64,000 bases of DNA, taken from the NCBI RefSeq assembly GCF_904849725.1, contig NC_058519.1:106566881-106630880 (forward strand). Reading direction: 5' to 3'. A program made the translations under genes and the position numbers. This DNA is from Hordeum vulgare subsp. vulgare. Lineage: Eukaryota; Streptophyta; Magnoliopsida; Poales; Poaceae. Below the pieces are notes generated by a model that saw only the letters and a program-made list of their open reading frames with translations, had not been told where the DNA came from and did not search any database. Positions 31,547-44,044 of the stretch are shown piece by piece. The first letter of the stretch is position 1. Each line of letters opens with the position of its first letter.

Positions 31547-33298
31547 TGTTGGGGAACGTCGCATGGGAGACAAAAAAATCCCTACGCACACAAATACCTA
31601 TCATGGTGATGATCATCGACGAGAGGGGAGATAGGATCCACATACCCTTATAGATCGCTAAGAAGAAGCGTTAAGAAATGTGGTTGATGTAGTCGAACAT
31701 CTTTGCGATCCAATCACGATCCGTTCCATGAACTCCGTCCCGATCTAGCAAGGAATGGACGGCACCTCCGTGTTCAGCACACATACAACTCAATGACGAT
31801 CTCCGCCTTCTTGATCCAGCAAGAGAGACAAAGAGTTAGTTGAATTCTCTGGCAGCAGGATAGTGTGGCAGTGATGATGGTGGAGCTACTCCAACAGGCT
31901 TCGCCGTGTCGTACCAAACTAGCTACGGGTGTCATGAATTAGTGGAGGGAGAGAGGGCTGCACAAAGGCTTGGGGTGCAAAAGGCCTCTCAAACCTCCAC
32001 TATATATAGGAGGAACAAGAGGGAGGGTGTCTTGCCAACTACTCCAAGTAGGAGGGTTCGGCCGAGCCCAAGAGGGAGGAGTCCTCCTCTAATTCAGTTT
32101 GGTGGAGGACTCCTTCCCATCTTGTCCACCTCATTCCTTTTATTTTTCTTTTTCCTTTTCATTATTAGTCCTAGCCAAAATAGGCTTATTGGGTCGGACT
32201 CACCAGCCCACTAAAGGCTGGTGCGCCACCCATGGGCCTATTAGGTTCTCTCCCGGGTGGGTGGCCCCTCCCGGTAAAATCCCGAAACCCATTTGTCACT
32301 CCCGGTACTTTACAGGTAATGCCCGAAATCTTTTCGGAAGCCAAATGCAACAATCCTATATATCTATATTCTTTTCCGGACCATTTCGGAGACACTCGTG
32401 ATGTCCAGATCTCATCGAGGACTCTGAACAACATTCAGTTACCAACATCAATAATTCAACTACACTGAACTATGTAGACATGACCGAGACACTCTCCAGT
32501 CAATATCCAATAGCGGGACCTGGGTGTCCATATTGGATCCTACATATTCTACAAAGATCTTATCGGTTGAACCTGTGCGTCATAGATTTAGTTAATCTCG
32601 TATAATGTCCCTATGCCCTTTGGTATGTTACTTGTCCGAGATTCGATCGTCGGTATCTCTATACCTATTTCAATCTCGTTACTAGCAAGTCACTATACTC
32701 GTTCTATAATACAAGATCCCGTGGTTAACCCTTTTACCACATTGCTTGCAAGGCTTGTTTGTTATGTCGTATTACCGAGTGGGCCCCGTGATACCTCTCC
32801 GTCATACGGAGTGATAAATCCCAGTCTTGATCCATGCTAACTCAACGGACACCTTCAGAAATACCTGTAGAGCACCTTTATAGTCAGCCAGTAACGTTGC
32901 GATGTTTGATACACACAAGGCATTCCTTCGGTGTCAGTGAGTTACATGATCTCATGGTCATAGGAACGTATACTTGACATGCAAAAAACAATAGCAACAA
33001 AATGACACGATCACATGCTAAGTTTATAGTTTGGGTCCTGTCCATCACATCATTCCCCTAATGATGTGATCTCGTTATGAACTGACAACACTTGTCTATG
33101 GCTAGGAAACCTTAACCATCTTTGATCAACGAGCTAGTCAACTAGAGGCTCACTAGGGACATTGTTTTGTCTATATATCCACACAAGCATTTGTGCTTGC
33201 ATTCAATAAAATTATAGCATGGATAATACACGATTATCTTGAATTAGGAAATATAATAATAACTATTTTATAATTGCCTCTAGGGCATATTTCTAACA
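31547..33298 (-). repeat. 3' LTR of copia A
   Basis: On the minus strand it starts TGTTAGAAATATGCCC at 33298 and ends ttccccaaca at 31547. The polypurine tract aagtgggagac lies just upstream (33299-33311). Confidence 0.85.
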
Positions 33299-33319
33299 GT
33301 CTCCCACTTGCACTAGAGT

Positions 33320-34573
33320 CAATAATCTAGCTTCACATCTCTATGTGATTTACATTGTAATGAATATAACACCCATACAGTTCTGGTGTTGATCATGCTT
33401 TGCTCGTGGAAAAGGCGTAGTCGGCGAATCTGCAAAACATTCAGATCCGTGTGCACATTGCACATATTTATGTCCTCCTCCTTGATGTAATCGCGGATGG
33501 CATTGAAGCGTCGTTTTATCTGTCTGGTCCTCTTGTGAAACCATGGTTCCTTGGCTAGAGCAATGGAACTAGTGTTGCCACATAATGGATTAATTGGGTC
33601 TAGTGCACTTGGCACTACTCCAAGATCTAACCTGAACTGCTTCATCCAGACACCCTCTCAGGCAGCCATGTACTCTGTTTCACATGTAGAATCAGCTACG
33701 ACGCTTTGCTTGGAACTACACCAGCTTACCATACCTCCATTAAGAATAAATACGTATCCGGTTTGTGACTTAGAGTCATCTGGATCAGTGTCGAAGCTTG
33801 CGTCTAGGTAACCCTTTACGATGAGCTCTTCGTCAGCTCCATAAATGAGAAACATTTCCTTAGTCCTTTTCAGGTACTTCAGAATATTCTGAACCGCTGA
33901 CCAGTGCTCCACTCCTGGATCACTTTGAAATCTACCTGCCATACTTATGGCAAGACTGACATTCGTTCTAGTGCACAACATTGCATACATGATAAACACT
34001 ATGGCTGAAGCATAGGGGACGACACTCATCGTTTCTCTATCTTCTGCGGCTACTGGGCATTGAGTCTTACTCAACTTTATACCTTGTAACACAGGCAAGA
34101 ACCCCATCTTGGATTGTTCCATTTTGAACTTATTTAGAATCTTATCAAGGTTATTGCTTTGTGAAAGTCCTATGAGGCGCCTCGATCTATATCTATAGAT
34201 CTTAATGGCCAATATGTAAGTAGCTTCTCCTAGGTCCTTTATTGAAAAAACTTTATTCAAGTAATCCGTTACACTTTCCAAAAACTCTACATTGTTTGCA
34301 ATTAGCAATATGTCATCCACATATAATATTAGAAATGCTATAGAGCTACCACTCACTTTCTTGTAAATACAAGCTTCTCCAAAAACATGTATAAACCCGA
34401 ATGCCTTGATCACCTCATCAAAGCGCTGATTCCAACTCCGAGATGCTTACACTAGTACATAAATGGATCGCTGGAGCTTGCATACTTTGTCAGCATTCTT
34501 TGGATCTACAAAACCTTCCGGTTGTATCATATACAACTCTTCCTTAAGAAACCCGTTAAGGAACGCTATTTTG
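33320..34573 (-). pseudogene. Copia A pol, C-terminal part: end of reverse transcriptase and RNase H
   Basis: Reverse transcriptase resumes after the gypsy insertion with IAFLNGFLKEELYMIQPEGF. The catalytic YVDDILLIAN lies near 34300-34323. RNase H has GYLDASFDTDPDDSKSQTGY, VSWCSSKQ and STCETEYMAA. The frame breaks near 34420 and again near 33650. The remaining tail to 33320 follows in another frame. This part would copy the element's RNA into DNA; it cannot act as it stands. Confidence 0.9.
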
Positions 34574-34578
34574 ACATC

Positions 34579-35999
34579 TGATAACCCACAAGTATAGGGG
34601 ATCACAATAGTTTTCGAGGGTAGAGTATTCGATCCAAATTTGTTGATTCGACACAAGGGGAAGCAAAAGAATATTCTCGAGTATTAGCAGTTGAGTTGTC
34701 AATTCAACCACACCTGAAAGACTTAGTATCTGCAGCAAAGTATCAGTAGCAAAGTGGTGTGATAGCAAGAGTAGCAACGGTAATAGTAGCAATAGTGACA
34801 GCTATAGCAGTAACAATAGCAGGGGTGACAGCAGTAGCAGCAAAGTAACGGTAGCAGCAGTGACTGCAGTAGGAAAAACTCGTAGGCATTGGATCGGTGA
34901 TGGATAATTATGCCGGATGACATTCATCATGCAACATTTATAACATGGGGAGATATGTAACTAGCTCCAGTTCATCAATGTAATGTAGGCATGCATTCCG
35001 TATATAGTCATACGTGCTTAGGGAAAAGAACTTGCATGACATCTATTGTCCATCCCTCCCGTGTCAGCGAGGCCCTAATGGAAACTACGGGATATTAAGG
35101 TTCTCCTTTTAATAGAGAACCGGAACAAAGCATTAGCACTTAGTGAATACATGAATTCCTCATACTATGGTCATCTCCGGGAGTGGTTCCGGCTATTGTC
35201 ACTCCGGGGTTGCCGGGTCATACCACATAGTAGGTGACTACAACTTGCAAGATAGGATCAAGAACACACATATATTGACGAGAACATAATAGGTTCAGAT
35301 CTGAAATCATGGCACTCGGGCCCTAGGGACAAGCATTAAGCATGGCAAAGTAGTAGCAACATCAATTTTAGAACATAGTGGATACTAGGGATCAATCCCC
35401 ATCAAAACTAACTCGATTACATGATAGATCTCATCAAACCCATCACCGTCGAGCAAGCCTACGATGAGATTATTCACGAACGGTGAAGAGCATCATGGAA
35501 TTGGCGATGAAGGAAGGTTGGTGATGACGATGGCGACGATCTCCCCTCCCCGGAGCCCAGAACGGACTCCAGATCTGCCCTCCAGAGGAAGAATAGGTGG
35601 TGGCGGCGCCTCCGTATCGTAAAACGTGATAAACTCTTCTCCTTGATTTTTTTTCCGGACGAAAGGGACTAAATAGAGCTGAAGTTGGAGGCGGTGGAGC
35701 CCTGAGGGCCCCACAAGCCTGTTAGGTGCGTCCAGGGGGGCTCGCGCCTCATGGGCTTGTGGGCTCCTCGCTCCACTCCTCTGGTTGATTCTTGCGCCAG
35801 TATTTTTTATATATTCCACAAAAAATCCTCGTAAATTTCCAGGTCATTCTGAGAACTTTTATTTCTGCGCAAAAACAACACCATGGCAATTCTGCTGAAA
35901 ACAACGTTAGTCCGGGTTAGTTCCATTTAAATCATGCAAATTAGAGTCCAAAACAAGGGCAAAAGAGTTTGATAAAGTAGATACGACGGAGACGTATCA
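34579..35999 (-). repeat. 3' LTR of the gypsy element
   Basis: On the minus strand it starts TGATACGTCTCC at 35999 and ends GGGTTATCA at 34579, 1421 bases. The purine-rich gcttgggggagt lies just upstream at 36000-36012 and fits the polypurine tract. Short open frames inside (for example serine/leucine/cysteine-rich ones from CAR triplets) are not genes. Confidence 0.9.
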
Positions 36000-36013
36000 A
36001 CTCCCCCAAGCTT

Positions 36014-37943
36014 AAAGCCGTGCTTGTCCTCAAGCAGTTTAGTTGACAAACTGAAAGAGACAAAAGAAAAACTTTTACGAACTCTGTTTTATCTTGTTGT
36101 TGTAATTATGTCTAACTCATTTTCAGATTTTCATCAAGATCATAAGCTAAACACATAAGAAATGACTTTTAGGTCTCAAGAGGAACTCATATCAAAGGCA
36201 TAATCAACTAGCGAGCAATAATAACGAGTTTCAAATGTCAACACTTCAATCAAAGAAACCATGAACCAATATGAACAGATGGTATCTCGCTAGCTCTTTC
36301 TGAGACAGCAAAACATAAATGCAGAGCACCTTCAAAGACCAAGGGCTGACTGAACATTGTAATTCATGGCAAAGAAGATCCAGTCACAGTCATACTCAAT
36401 ATCAATTAAAAGGAAAGCATAGAAATGATGGAGGTGCTCTCTAATTGGTGCTTTTATAAGAAGAGGATGACTCAACAGAAACATAAATAGATAGGCCCTT
36501 CGCAAAGGGAAGCATTGATTTGCAGAGGTGACAGAGCTCAAGCTTTGAAGACAGAGATAAATAATTTTGGGTGGCATGCTTTCATTATCAATGCAATGAC
36601 CAAGATTTTTCACCATCTTCCATGATACACATGCTATAGGTGGTTCCCAAACAGAAAAGTAAAGTTTTGGCTCCCCCACCACCGATCAATCACACTCCAT
36701 GGCTAGCCGAATACTCGGGTGACGTCCATACCAACAACAATCCAGGGGGAGTTTTGTTTGCAATTATCTTTTCGATTTGAGCATGGAACCGGGCATTCCA
36801 ATTACCAGCCCCTTTCTCGTGAGTGATAGTGAATAAACACATATCGAGGATAACACGCCTAGCATGGAAGATACTGACCGCCCCTTGTCACCACATGAGT
36901 GGTTCGGGCATGCAAAACAGAATATTACTTGAAGGTTTAGAGAGTGGCACATGCAAATTTACTTGGAACGACAGGTAGATACCGCATATAGGTAGGTATG
37001 GTGGACTCATATGGAACAACTTTGGGTTTATGGAAGTGGATGCACAAACAATATTCCCGCTTAGTACAAGTGAAGGCTAGCAAAAGACTAGGAAGCGACC
37101 AACTAGAGAGCTACAACAGTCATCAATATGCATTGAGATTAACCAACATTGAGTGCAAGCATGAGTAGGACATATATCGCCATAAACATGAATATCATAG
37201 AGGCTATGTTGATTTGTTTCAACTACATGCGTAAACATGCGCCAAGTCAAGCCACTTGAATCATTCAAAGGAAGATACCATCCTATCATACTACATCATA
37301 ATCATCTTGAAATTCATGTTGGCATCCAAGACAAACCATTATAAGCTCCTAGATAATTAAGCATGGCATCAGAAACTATGATCTCTAAGTTGTCATTGCA
37401 AACATGTTTCTCCCACAACAAAGCTGATCAGGAACGATGAGCTACTCATATTTACAAAAACAAAATAGATCGAGTTCATACCAGCTTTTCCAGACTCAGT
37501 CACTTCATCATATATCGTCATTATTGCCTTTCACTTGCACGACCGAATGATGTGAACAATAATAAGAGTGTTCGTGCATTGGACTATGCTGGAATCTGCA
37601 AGCAAACACAAAGGAGAAGACAAAGTAATATGGCTCTTTGACAGATAAACAAATATGCATGCGAGAGCCACTAAACATTGTAACCATGGTCTTCTACCTT
37701 GACCCAAAAAAAACTATTTACACGGGAAAGCTCCCAACAAGCAACAGAAGAAAAGGAAATATTTTTGGCTTTTTTTAAACTAGAGAAACACACGAGAAGA
37801 AAGCAAGAAAAAGAAATAAACTAGCATGGATAATATAGTGGCAAGGTGTGAACACCGACTAACAAATTGAAAGCGTGAGCATGAATATAAAGTCGGTGAG
37901 AAACACGCACTCCCCCAAGATTAGGCTTTTGGCCTAAGTCGGT
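36014..37943 (-). other. Long noncoding region between the last frame and the 3' LTR of the gypsy element
   Basis: About 1.9 kb holds only short scattered frames without recognisable domains on either strand. No reverse transcriptase remnant is visible. Confidence 0.6.
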
Positions 37944-39017
37944 CTACTCCCAAGGAGGGAAGTAACCATCTCCGGGGTACTCCAGAGTGTACTGAGGGTG
38001 CCACTGCTGGGTAAGCTCCTCTAGCTCCCACTGATAAACTGGTGTCTGGTACTCGACTGGTAGCTCGGGCACGGGTGCTTGTGGTGGTGCTATGCCCCAG
38101 TATGTGTAGATGTCCGAGGGCATAATAATGTACCTGCCTAGATGAAGATTGAACAAAGAAGGAGCAGGCAAGGTAATAGTTTCACGAGTACCCTGACTAA
38201 ATACCAGGTTATAAATCATCCTCTTATTTATATCTTTATCAAGAAAGTCATGGCGAACCATGCTATCATAATCCAGATATATCTCAGGAAGAAGAATCTC
38301 TTCTTCCTCGTGCAGTCTAATAGGTATCTCAAAATGTCTAGCAAGACGGGTAGCATAGATACTTCCATAAACAACGCCTTTAGAATGGTTCGTGTTCAAC
38401 CGTTGAGCTACTATAGCGCCCAAGCTATAAGTTTTATCATTATAAAGGGCTTCGCGCAGAACCGCAAGATCTCGGGAGCTAAGGGACCCAGCTTTCCCAT
38501 GGCCAATCAAACATTTTCCCACGAATAATGAGAAGTATCGAAGCACGGGAAAATGTATGCTAGCAGCTCTAGCGCAAGACACTCCTCTCTCCTCTCCTAC
38601 AGCAATGGTATCAATGAAAGCCTCCAAGTCCCATGGACGAGGTTCGTGAATATCCCCAACATAAGGTACTTTGCAAACATTGCAAAAATCCTGAAGTGAC
38701 ATGTGTTGGGGGATATCATATAGCTTGAACTCAACCATAGGAGGACTCTTCCTTGGATAGAAGTTAAATCTTTGCACGAAAATATTAGTGAGGAGGAGGT
38801 ATTGTGGACACTTATCTTCAACGAAGGCGGTAAGGCCTGCATTCTCCACCAAGTAGTAAAATTCCTCATAAAGTCTTGCGGCGCGTAAGAACATATCGCT
38901 TGGCCACTCGCACGCTCGGACTTCTACAACTCGGGGGACCGGATACTTGGGTTTCTTCTTCTCATTTTCATCATCCTTGGGGTCACGGCTCGAAGAGCCT
39001 CTTAGGAACCCCCTCAT
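37944..39017 (-). CDS. Intact 357-residue frame of the gypsy element, possibly Athila ORF1-like
   Basis: A complete frame starts MRGFLRGSSSRDPKDDENE at 39017 and ends YFPPWE at 37947. The N-terminus is charged. The body is mixed alpha/beta with a conserved-looking VRACEWPSDMFLRAARLYEEF segment (given as VRACEWPSDM and FLRAARLYEEF), VEFKLYDIPQHMSLQDFC, RYFSLFVGKCLIG and QRLNTNHSKGVVYG. I see no signal peptide, membrane span, zinc finger or polymerase motif. It occupies the place between protease and 3' LTR where Athila-type elements carry an extra ORF, and its style is similar to the ATHILA ORF1 family; this is a tentative match. It is the only undamaged long frame in the element. Confidence 0.6.
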   Translation of the reverse strand: MRGFLRGSSSRDPKDDENEKKKPKYPVPRVVEVRACEWPSDMFLRAARLYEEFYYLVENAGLTAFVEDKCPQYLLLTNIFVQRFNFYPRKSPPMVEFKLYDIPQHMSLQDFCNVCKVPYVGDIHEPRPWDLEAFIDTIAVGEERGVSCARAASIHFPVLRYFSLFVGKCLIGHGKAGSLSSRDLAVLREALYNDKTYSLGAIVAQRLNTNHSKGVVYGSIYATRLARHFEIPIRLHEEEEILLPEIYLDYDSMVRHDFLDKDINKRMIYNLVFSQGTRETITLPAPSLFNLHLGRYIIMPSDIYTYWGIAPPQAPVPELPVEYQTPVYQWELEELTQQWHPQYTLEYPGDGYFPPWE

Positions 39018-39815
39018 CTTTTACTTTTTCTTTCTCTGAATTTTTTCAAATTTTTAGTGACTCAAAGGAAAAGTGAACAAGGCTCAACGAAACTCATTGA
39101 AACTACTCCTACAAGTGCCTAGAGGCCATATCACGCATCAAAACTACTTGGGACCAGCTAAACTTAGCATGCAAAGCTCAAGAACAGGGTCACCAAGGCA
39201 GCAAAAATACGCAACGAATAAGGCACTAGAGCAAAAACTAAATGGACAAATGGAGGAGTCACATACCAAGGAACAATTTCCCGAAAACAGTTTGGTAAAT
39301 GGGGCTTTGCACAAGGAGATCGAAAATCGCAACAAGAAGAGCAAGAACACGGGTTTGAGTTGTAGAATGAATTTTTCTGGAGGTAGGAGAAGGAGACGAG
39401 AGCAATAATAAGTGGAGGGGGGACACGTGGGCCCCACAAGCCTGGTAGGCATGGCCAGGGGGGTGCCCGTGCCTCCCGGGCTTGTGTCCCACTGGTGCAT
39501 CCCCCTGACTAGCTCTCTATCTCAGAATTTTTCAAAAATTATAGAAAAAATCATACTTGATTTTCAGGGCATTTGAAGAACTTTTATTTTCGGGACACTT
39601 TTCTACGGGACGCAAAAAGCAGAAAACAGGAAAAACTAAAGCTAAATCTATCATTTTTCTTCTAAGCAACCGAAGGTGAAGGTTTGGAACAGAGGGTTGT
39701 GACTCCTAGATTCATCCATCACATGTTCATCAAAAGAAATCCGTCAATGAGGTTGAGAAAGTCTCCTTGACAAAAAAATTGAATCACGTAAAAATGGAGA
39801 TTTTTTGAATAGTCA
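39018..39815 (-). other. Spacer with an LTR-like segment (about 39405-39660)
   Basis: 39405-39660 resembles part of this element's own LTR (about 35690-35910). Shared features are gggccccacaagcctg, a ccagggggg / gggcttgtg pair and a gaacttttattt segment followed by a run towards gaaaac. It lies upstream, in the minus-strand sense, of the 357-residue frame. Confidence 0.55.
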
Positions 39816-40390
39816 CTAGGTTACGTCAATGGGGATGTGCATATCCCCAACAAGCAAATCATACTTCATCTTAACAGTAGGTATAGGGCATTCAAAGCTC
39901 CCAATAAGAATCAATGAAGTTTTTTCAATAGCATTGATGCAATGTACTCGATATTGTTTCTTCGGAAAGTGCACCGTATGCTCATTACCATTGACATGGA
40001 AAGTGACATTGCCTTTGTTGCAATCAATAACAGCCCCTACAGTGTTTAAAAAGGGTCTTCCAAGGATGATCATGATGGCATCATCCTCGGGAATATCCAG
40101 AATAACAAAGTCTGTTAAGATAGTAACATTAGCAACCACAACAGGCACATCCTCGCAAATGCCGATAGGGAAAGCAGTTGATTTGTCGGCCATTTGCAAG
40201 GAGATTTCAGTGGGTGTCAACTTCTCCAATTCAAGTCTACGATAAAGAGAGAGAGGCATAACACTAACACCGGCTGCAAGGTCACATAAAGGAGTTCTAA
40301 CGTAGTTTCCTTTAATGGAGCAAGGTATAGTGGGCACTCCGGGAATACCTAGTTTCTTAAGAGTTCAACCCTTGAAGGTGTAATTAGCGA
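39816..40390 (-). pseudogene. Gypsy aspartic protease domain
   Basis: The frame from 40337 carries CDLAAGVSVMPLSLYRRL, the retropepsin active-site region (usual form DLGA-S). It continues with ILGRPFLNTVGAVIDCNKG, the second conserved strand. The usual glycine of the DxGA triad reads Ala. An in-frame TGA near 40365 separates it from the gag frame. The product would process the gag polyprotein. Confidence 0.8.
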
Positions 40391-40457
40391 GCATGGTGGA
40401 AATCTCAACCTCAGGTATCCTCCTCTTATTAGTAACAATATCCTTCATGTACTTAGC

Positions 40458-42541
40458 TTAAGGAGACATTTTGAGCATATCTGTCAAACACATTTGTAGA
40501 AAGACAGGTCTAATCATTTCAACAAAGCGCTCAAAATCCTCATCATCCTTTTTCTTGGATGGTTTGGGGGGAAAGGGCATGGGTTTGTGAACCCATGGTT
40601 CCCTTTCTTTACCATGCTTCCTAGTAGTGAAGTCATTCTTATCGTATCTCCTATTCTTAGGTTGTGGGTTATCAAGATCAACTGGTTCAATCTCCACATC
40701 CTTATCATTGCTAGGTTGAGCATCATCATGAACACCACTATCGATATTATCATTAGGCTCATGTTTATCCCCAGATTGTGTTTCGGCATCAGAAACAGAG
40801 ACATCGTTTGGATTCTCGAGTGTAACAGCAACAAGTTTGCTAGCATGCAAGTTCCTATCATCTTTCTTTTTCTTTCTAGGATGACTAGGTGCATTAGTGC
40901 TAACTCCTTGAGAATCTTGTTCAATTCTCTTAGGATAACCCTCAGGATACAAAGGTTCCTGGGTCATTCTACCACCTCTAGTGACGACTCTGACAGAATT
41001 GTCATTCAACTCATTGAGCAAGTCATTTTGAGCCTTAAGTACTTGTTCTACTTGAGTAGTAACCATAGAGGCATGTTTACTCAAAAGCTTAAGATCATTG
41101 ACATTTCTGTCCACACAAGCACTTAAATGACTAAGCATACGAGCATTATGTTCCAATTGTCTGCTAACATAATCATTGAAACTTTGTTGTTTGGCAACAA
41201 AGTTATCAAATTCATCCAAGCATAAGCTAGAAGGTTTATCAAAAGGAATATCACTCTCATTGAATCTACAAAGAGAATTTACCTCTACTACCTATGTCGG
41301 GTTATCAAGACCATGGATCTCTTCGATAGGTGGTAGATTTTTGACATCTTCAGATTTAATGCCTTTCTCTTTCATAGATTTCTTAGCTTCTTGCATATCT
41401 TCAAGGTTGAGGAATAGAATACCTCTTTTCTTCGGAGTTGGCTTCGGAGGTGGTTCGGGAATAGTCCAAGCATTCTCATTACACAAGATATTATTCAATA
41501 GGATCTCAGCTTGTTCCGCAATTCGTTCCCTGAAAACACAACCAGCACAACTATCTAGGTGGTCCCTAGAAGCATCTGTTAGTCCATTATAGAAGATATC
41601 AACTATTTCATTCTTCTCAAGAGGGTGATCAGGCAAAGCATTCAGTAGCTGGACGAGCCTCCCCAAGCTTGTGGGAGACTCTCTTCTTCAACTTGCACAA
41701 AGTTATATATTTCCAGCAAGGCATCTTGCTTCTTATGGGCAGGAAAATATTTCTCAGAGAAGTAGTAGATCATATCCTGGGGACTACGCACACAACCAGG
41801 AGCAAGAGAAGTGAACCAAGTCTTAGCATCATCCTTTAGCAAGAAAGGAAACAACTTAAGGATATAGTAGTGGCAGATCTTTTCCTCACTCGTGAATAGG
41901 GTGGCTATATTGTGCAGCTTAGTAAGATGTGCTACAACCGTTTCAGACTCAAAACCATGAAAAGGATCAGATTCGACCAGAGTGATTAACTCAGGGTTGA
42001 CAGAGAATTCATAATCCTTATCGGTCACAAAGATAGGCGAAGTAGCAAACTTCGGGTTGTATTTCATCCTAGCGTTCAAAGATTTTTCTTTGCACTTACG
42101 CAATAATTTCTCAAGATCATAGCTATCCTTACAAGGAAGAAAGTCCTCAGCTATCTCTCCCTCCATAACATAACCCTCAGGCATGTCAGGCAATTCATAT
42201 CTAGGAGAGCTAGTTCTAACAGTTGAAATAGCAGGTTCTACTTCAATAATCTCAGCGGTTTAAGAAGTATCATCACATTCAGCAGAAACTCTAGCAATTT
42301 GTGCATCAAGGAATGCACCTAGTGGCAACGCAGTATCAAGCAAAGCATCATCACAATCATCATGGATAGAAGAAGTAGCATCATCAAGCACAGGCGACAT
42401 ATCAAAATTTCTAGCAGTAGGTGGTGTCGCAAACTTACTCATAACTAAAGGTGAATCAAGTGCAGAGCTAGATGGCAGTTCCTTACCTGTCCTCGTAGTT
42501 GAGGGCAAGACTTTAGTTTTTGGATCTCTTGGATTCCTCAT
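40458..42541 (-). pseudogene. Gypsy gag
   Basis: The start MRNPRDPKTKVLPSTTRTG is at 42541, 80 bases after the LTR end. It is followed by an acidic segment, then a capsid-type gag region (HYYILKLFPFLLKDDAKTW, SLAPGCVRSPQD, YFSEKYFPAHKK), a helical EKNEIVDIFYNGLTDASRDHL segment, a coiled-coil-like part (RQLEHNARMLSHL) and a Lys/Asp-rich tail (PFPPKPSKKKDDEDF). Stops or shifts occur near 42260, 41650, 41290 and 40458. No zinc knuckle is visible. Confidence 0.85.
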
Positions 42542-42599
42542 AGTGATCAGCAGACGTAAATCCCAAGCGACTTAGAGAATAGTGCTAGGCTTCCCCGAC

Positions 42600-42620
42600 A
42601 ACGGCGCCAGAAAACAGTCT
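42600..42620 (-). promoter_or_regulatory. Primer-binding region of the gypsy element
   Basis: Immediately after the 5' LTR the minus strand reads agactgttttc followed by tggcgccgttgtcgg. TGGCGCCGTTG-type primer sites are usual in this kind of Triticeae gypsy element. Confidence 0.65.
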
Positions 42621-44039
42621 TGATAACCCACAAGTATAGGGGATCGCACCAGTTTTCGAGGGTAGAGTATTCGACCCAAATTTGTTGATTCGACACGAGG
42701 GGAAGCCAAAGAATATTCTCGAGTATTAGCAGTTGAGTTATCAATTCAACCACACCTGAAAGACTTAGTATCTGCAGCAAAGTATTAGTGGCAAAGTGGT
42801 GTGATAGCAACAGTAGCAACGGTAACAGTAGCAATAGTGACAACAGTAGCAGTAACAATAGCAGCTGTGACAGCAGTAGCAGCAAAGTAACGGTAGAAAC
42901 AGTGACAGCAGTAGGAAAAACTCGTAGGCATTGGATTGGTGATGGATAATTATGCCGGATGACATTCATCATGCAACAGTTATAACATGGGGAGATATGT
43001 AACTGGCTCCAGTTCGTCAATGTAATGTAGGCATGCATTCCGTATATAGTCATACGTGCTTAGGGAAAAGAACTTGCATGACATCTATTGTCCATCCCTC
43101 CCGTGGAAGCGGGGTCCTAATGGAAACTGCGGGATATTAAGGTTCTCCTTTTAATAGAGAACTGGAACAAAGCATTAGCACTTAGTGAATACATGAACTC
43201 CTTATACAATGGTCATCTCCAGGAGTGGTTCCGGCTATTGTCACTCCAGGGTTGCTGGGTCATAACACATAGTAGGTGACTACAACTTGCAAGATAGGAT
43301 CAAGAACACACATATATAGACGAGAACATAATAGGTTCAGATCTGAAATCATGGCACTCGGGCCCTAGTGACAAGCATTAAGCATGGCAAAGTAGTAGCA
43401 ACATCAATCTCAGAACATAGTGGATACTAGGGATCAATCCCCATCAAAACTAACTCGATTACATGATAGATCTCATCCAACCCATCACCGTCCAGCAAGC
43501 CTACGATGAGATTACTCACGAACGGTGAAGAGCATCATGGAATTGGTGATGAAGGAAGGTTGGTGATGAGGATGGAGGCGATCTCCCCTCTCCGGAGCCC
43601 ACAATGGGCTCCAGATCTGCCCTCTAGAGGAAGAACAGGTGGTGGCGCTGCCTCGGTATCGTAACACGCAATAAACTCTTCTCCTTGATTTTTTTTCCGG
43701 ACGAAAGGGACTATATAGAGCTGAAGTTGGAGGCGGCGGAGCCCTGACGGCCCCACAAGCCTGCTAGCTGCAGCCAGTGGGGCCACACCTCATGGGCTTG
43801 TGGGCTCCTCGCTCCACTCCTCTGATTGATTCTTGCGCCAGTACTTTTTATATATTCCACAAAAATCCTCGTAAATTTCCAGGTCATTCCGAGAACTTCT
43901 ATTTCTGCGCAAAAACAACACCATGGCAATTCTGCTGAAAACAACGTTAGTCCGGGTTAGTTCCATTCAAATCATGCAAATTAGAGTCCAAAAAAAGGGT
44001 AAAAGAGTTTGGAAAAGTAGATACGACGGAGACGTACCA
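42621..44039 (-). repeat. 5' LTR of the gypsy element
   Basis: It is 1419 bases and homologous to 34579-35999. Its outer terminus has decayed from TGATACG to TGGTACG. ACATC follows at 44040-44044. Confidence 0.9.
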
Positions 44040-44044
44040 ACATC

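Larger units (their letters stand above)
34579..44039 (-). mobile_element. Gypsy-type LTR retrotransposon, minus strand, lacking reverse transcriptase and integrase
   Basis: Two LTRs (34579-35999 and 42621-44039) bound the element. On the minus strand they start TGATACGTCTCC (TGGTACGTC in the upstream copy) and end ACTTGTGGGTTATCA. The target duplication is ACATC (34574-34578 and 44040-44044), inside copia A reverse transcriptase. Order on the minus strand is primer site, gag, protease, a long noncoding part with an LTR-like segment, a 357-residue frame, more noncoding DNA, a polypurine tract and the 3' LTR. No YxDD-type or integrase sequence is present. LTR divergence is about 6% by eye. Confidence 0.92.

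Noticed and set aside
34723..43053. Leucine/tyrosine/cysteine-rich frames on the minus strand in both gypsy LTRs
   Set aside because: They come from CAR/GTAGCA triplet repeats in the LTR near its end and appear in both LTR copies.
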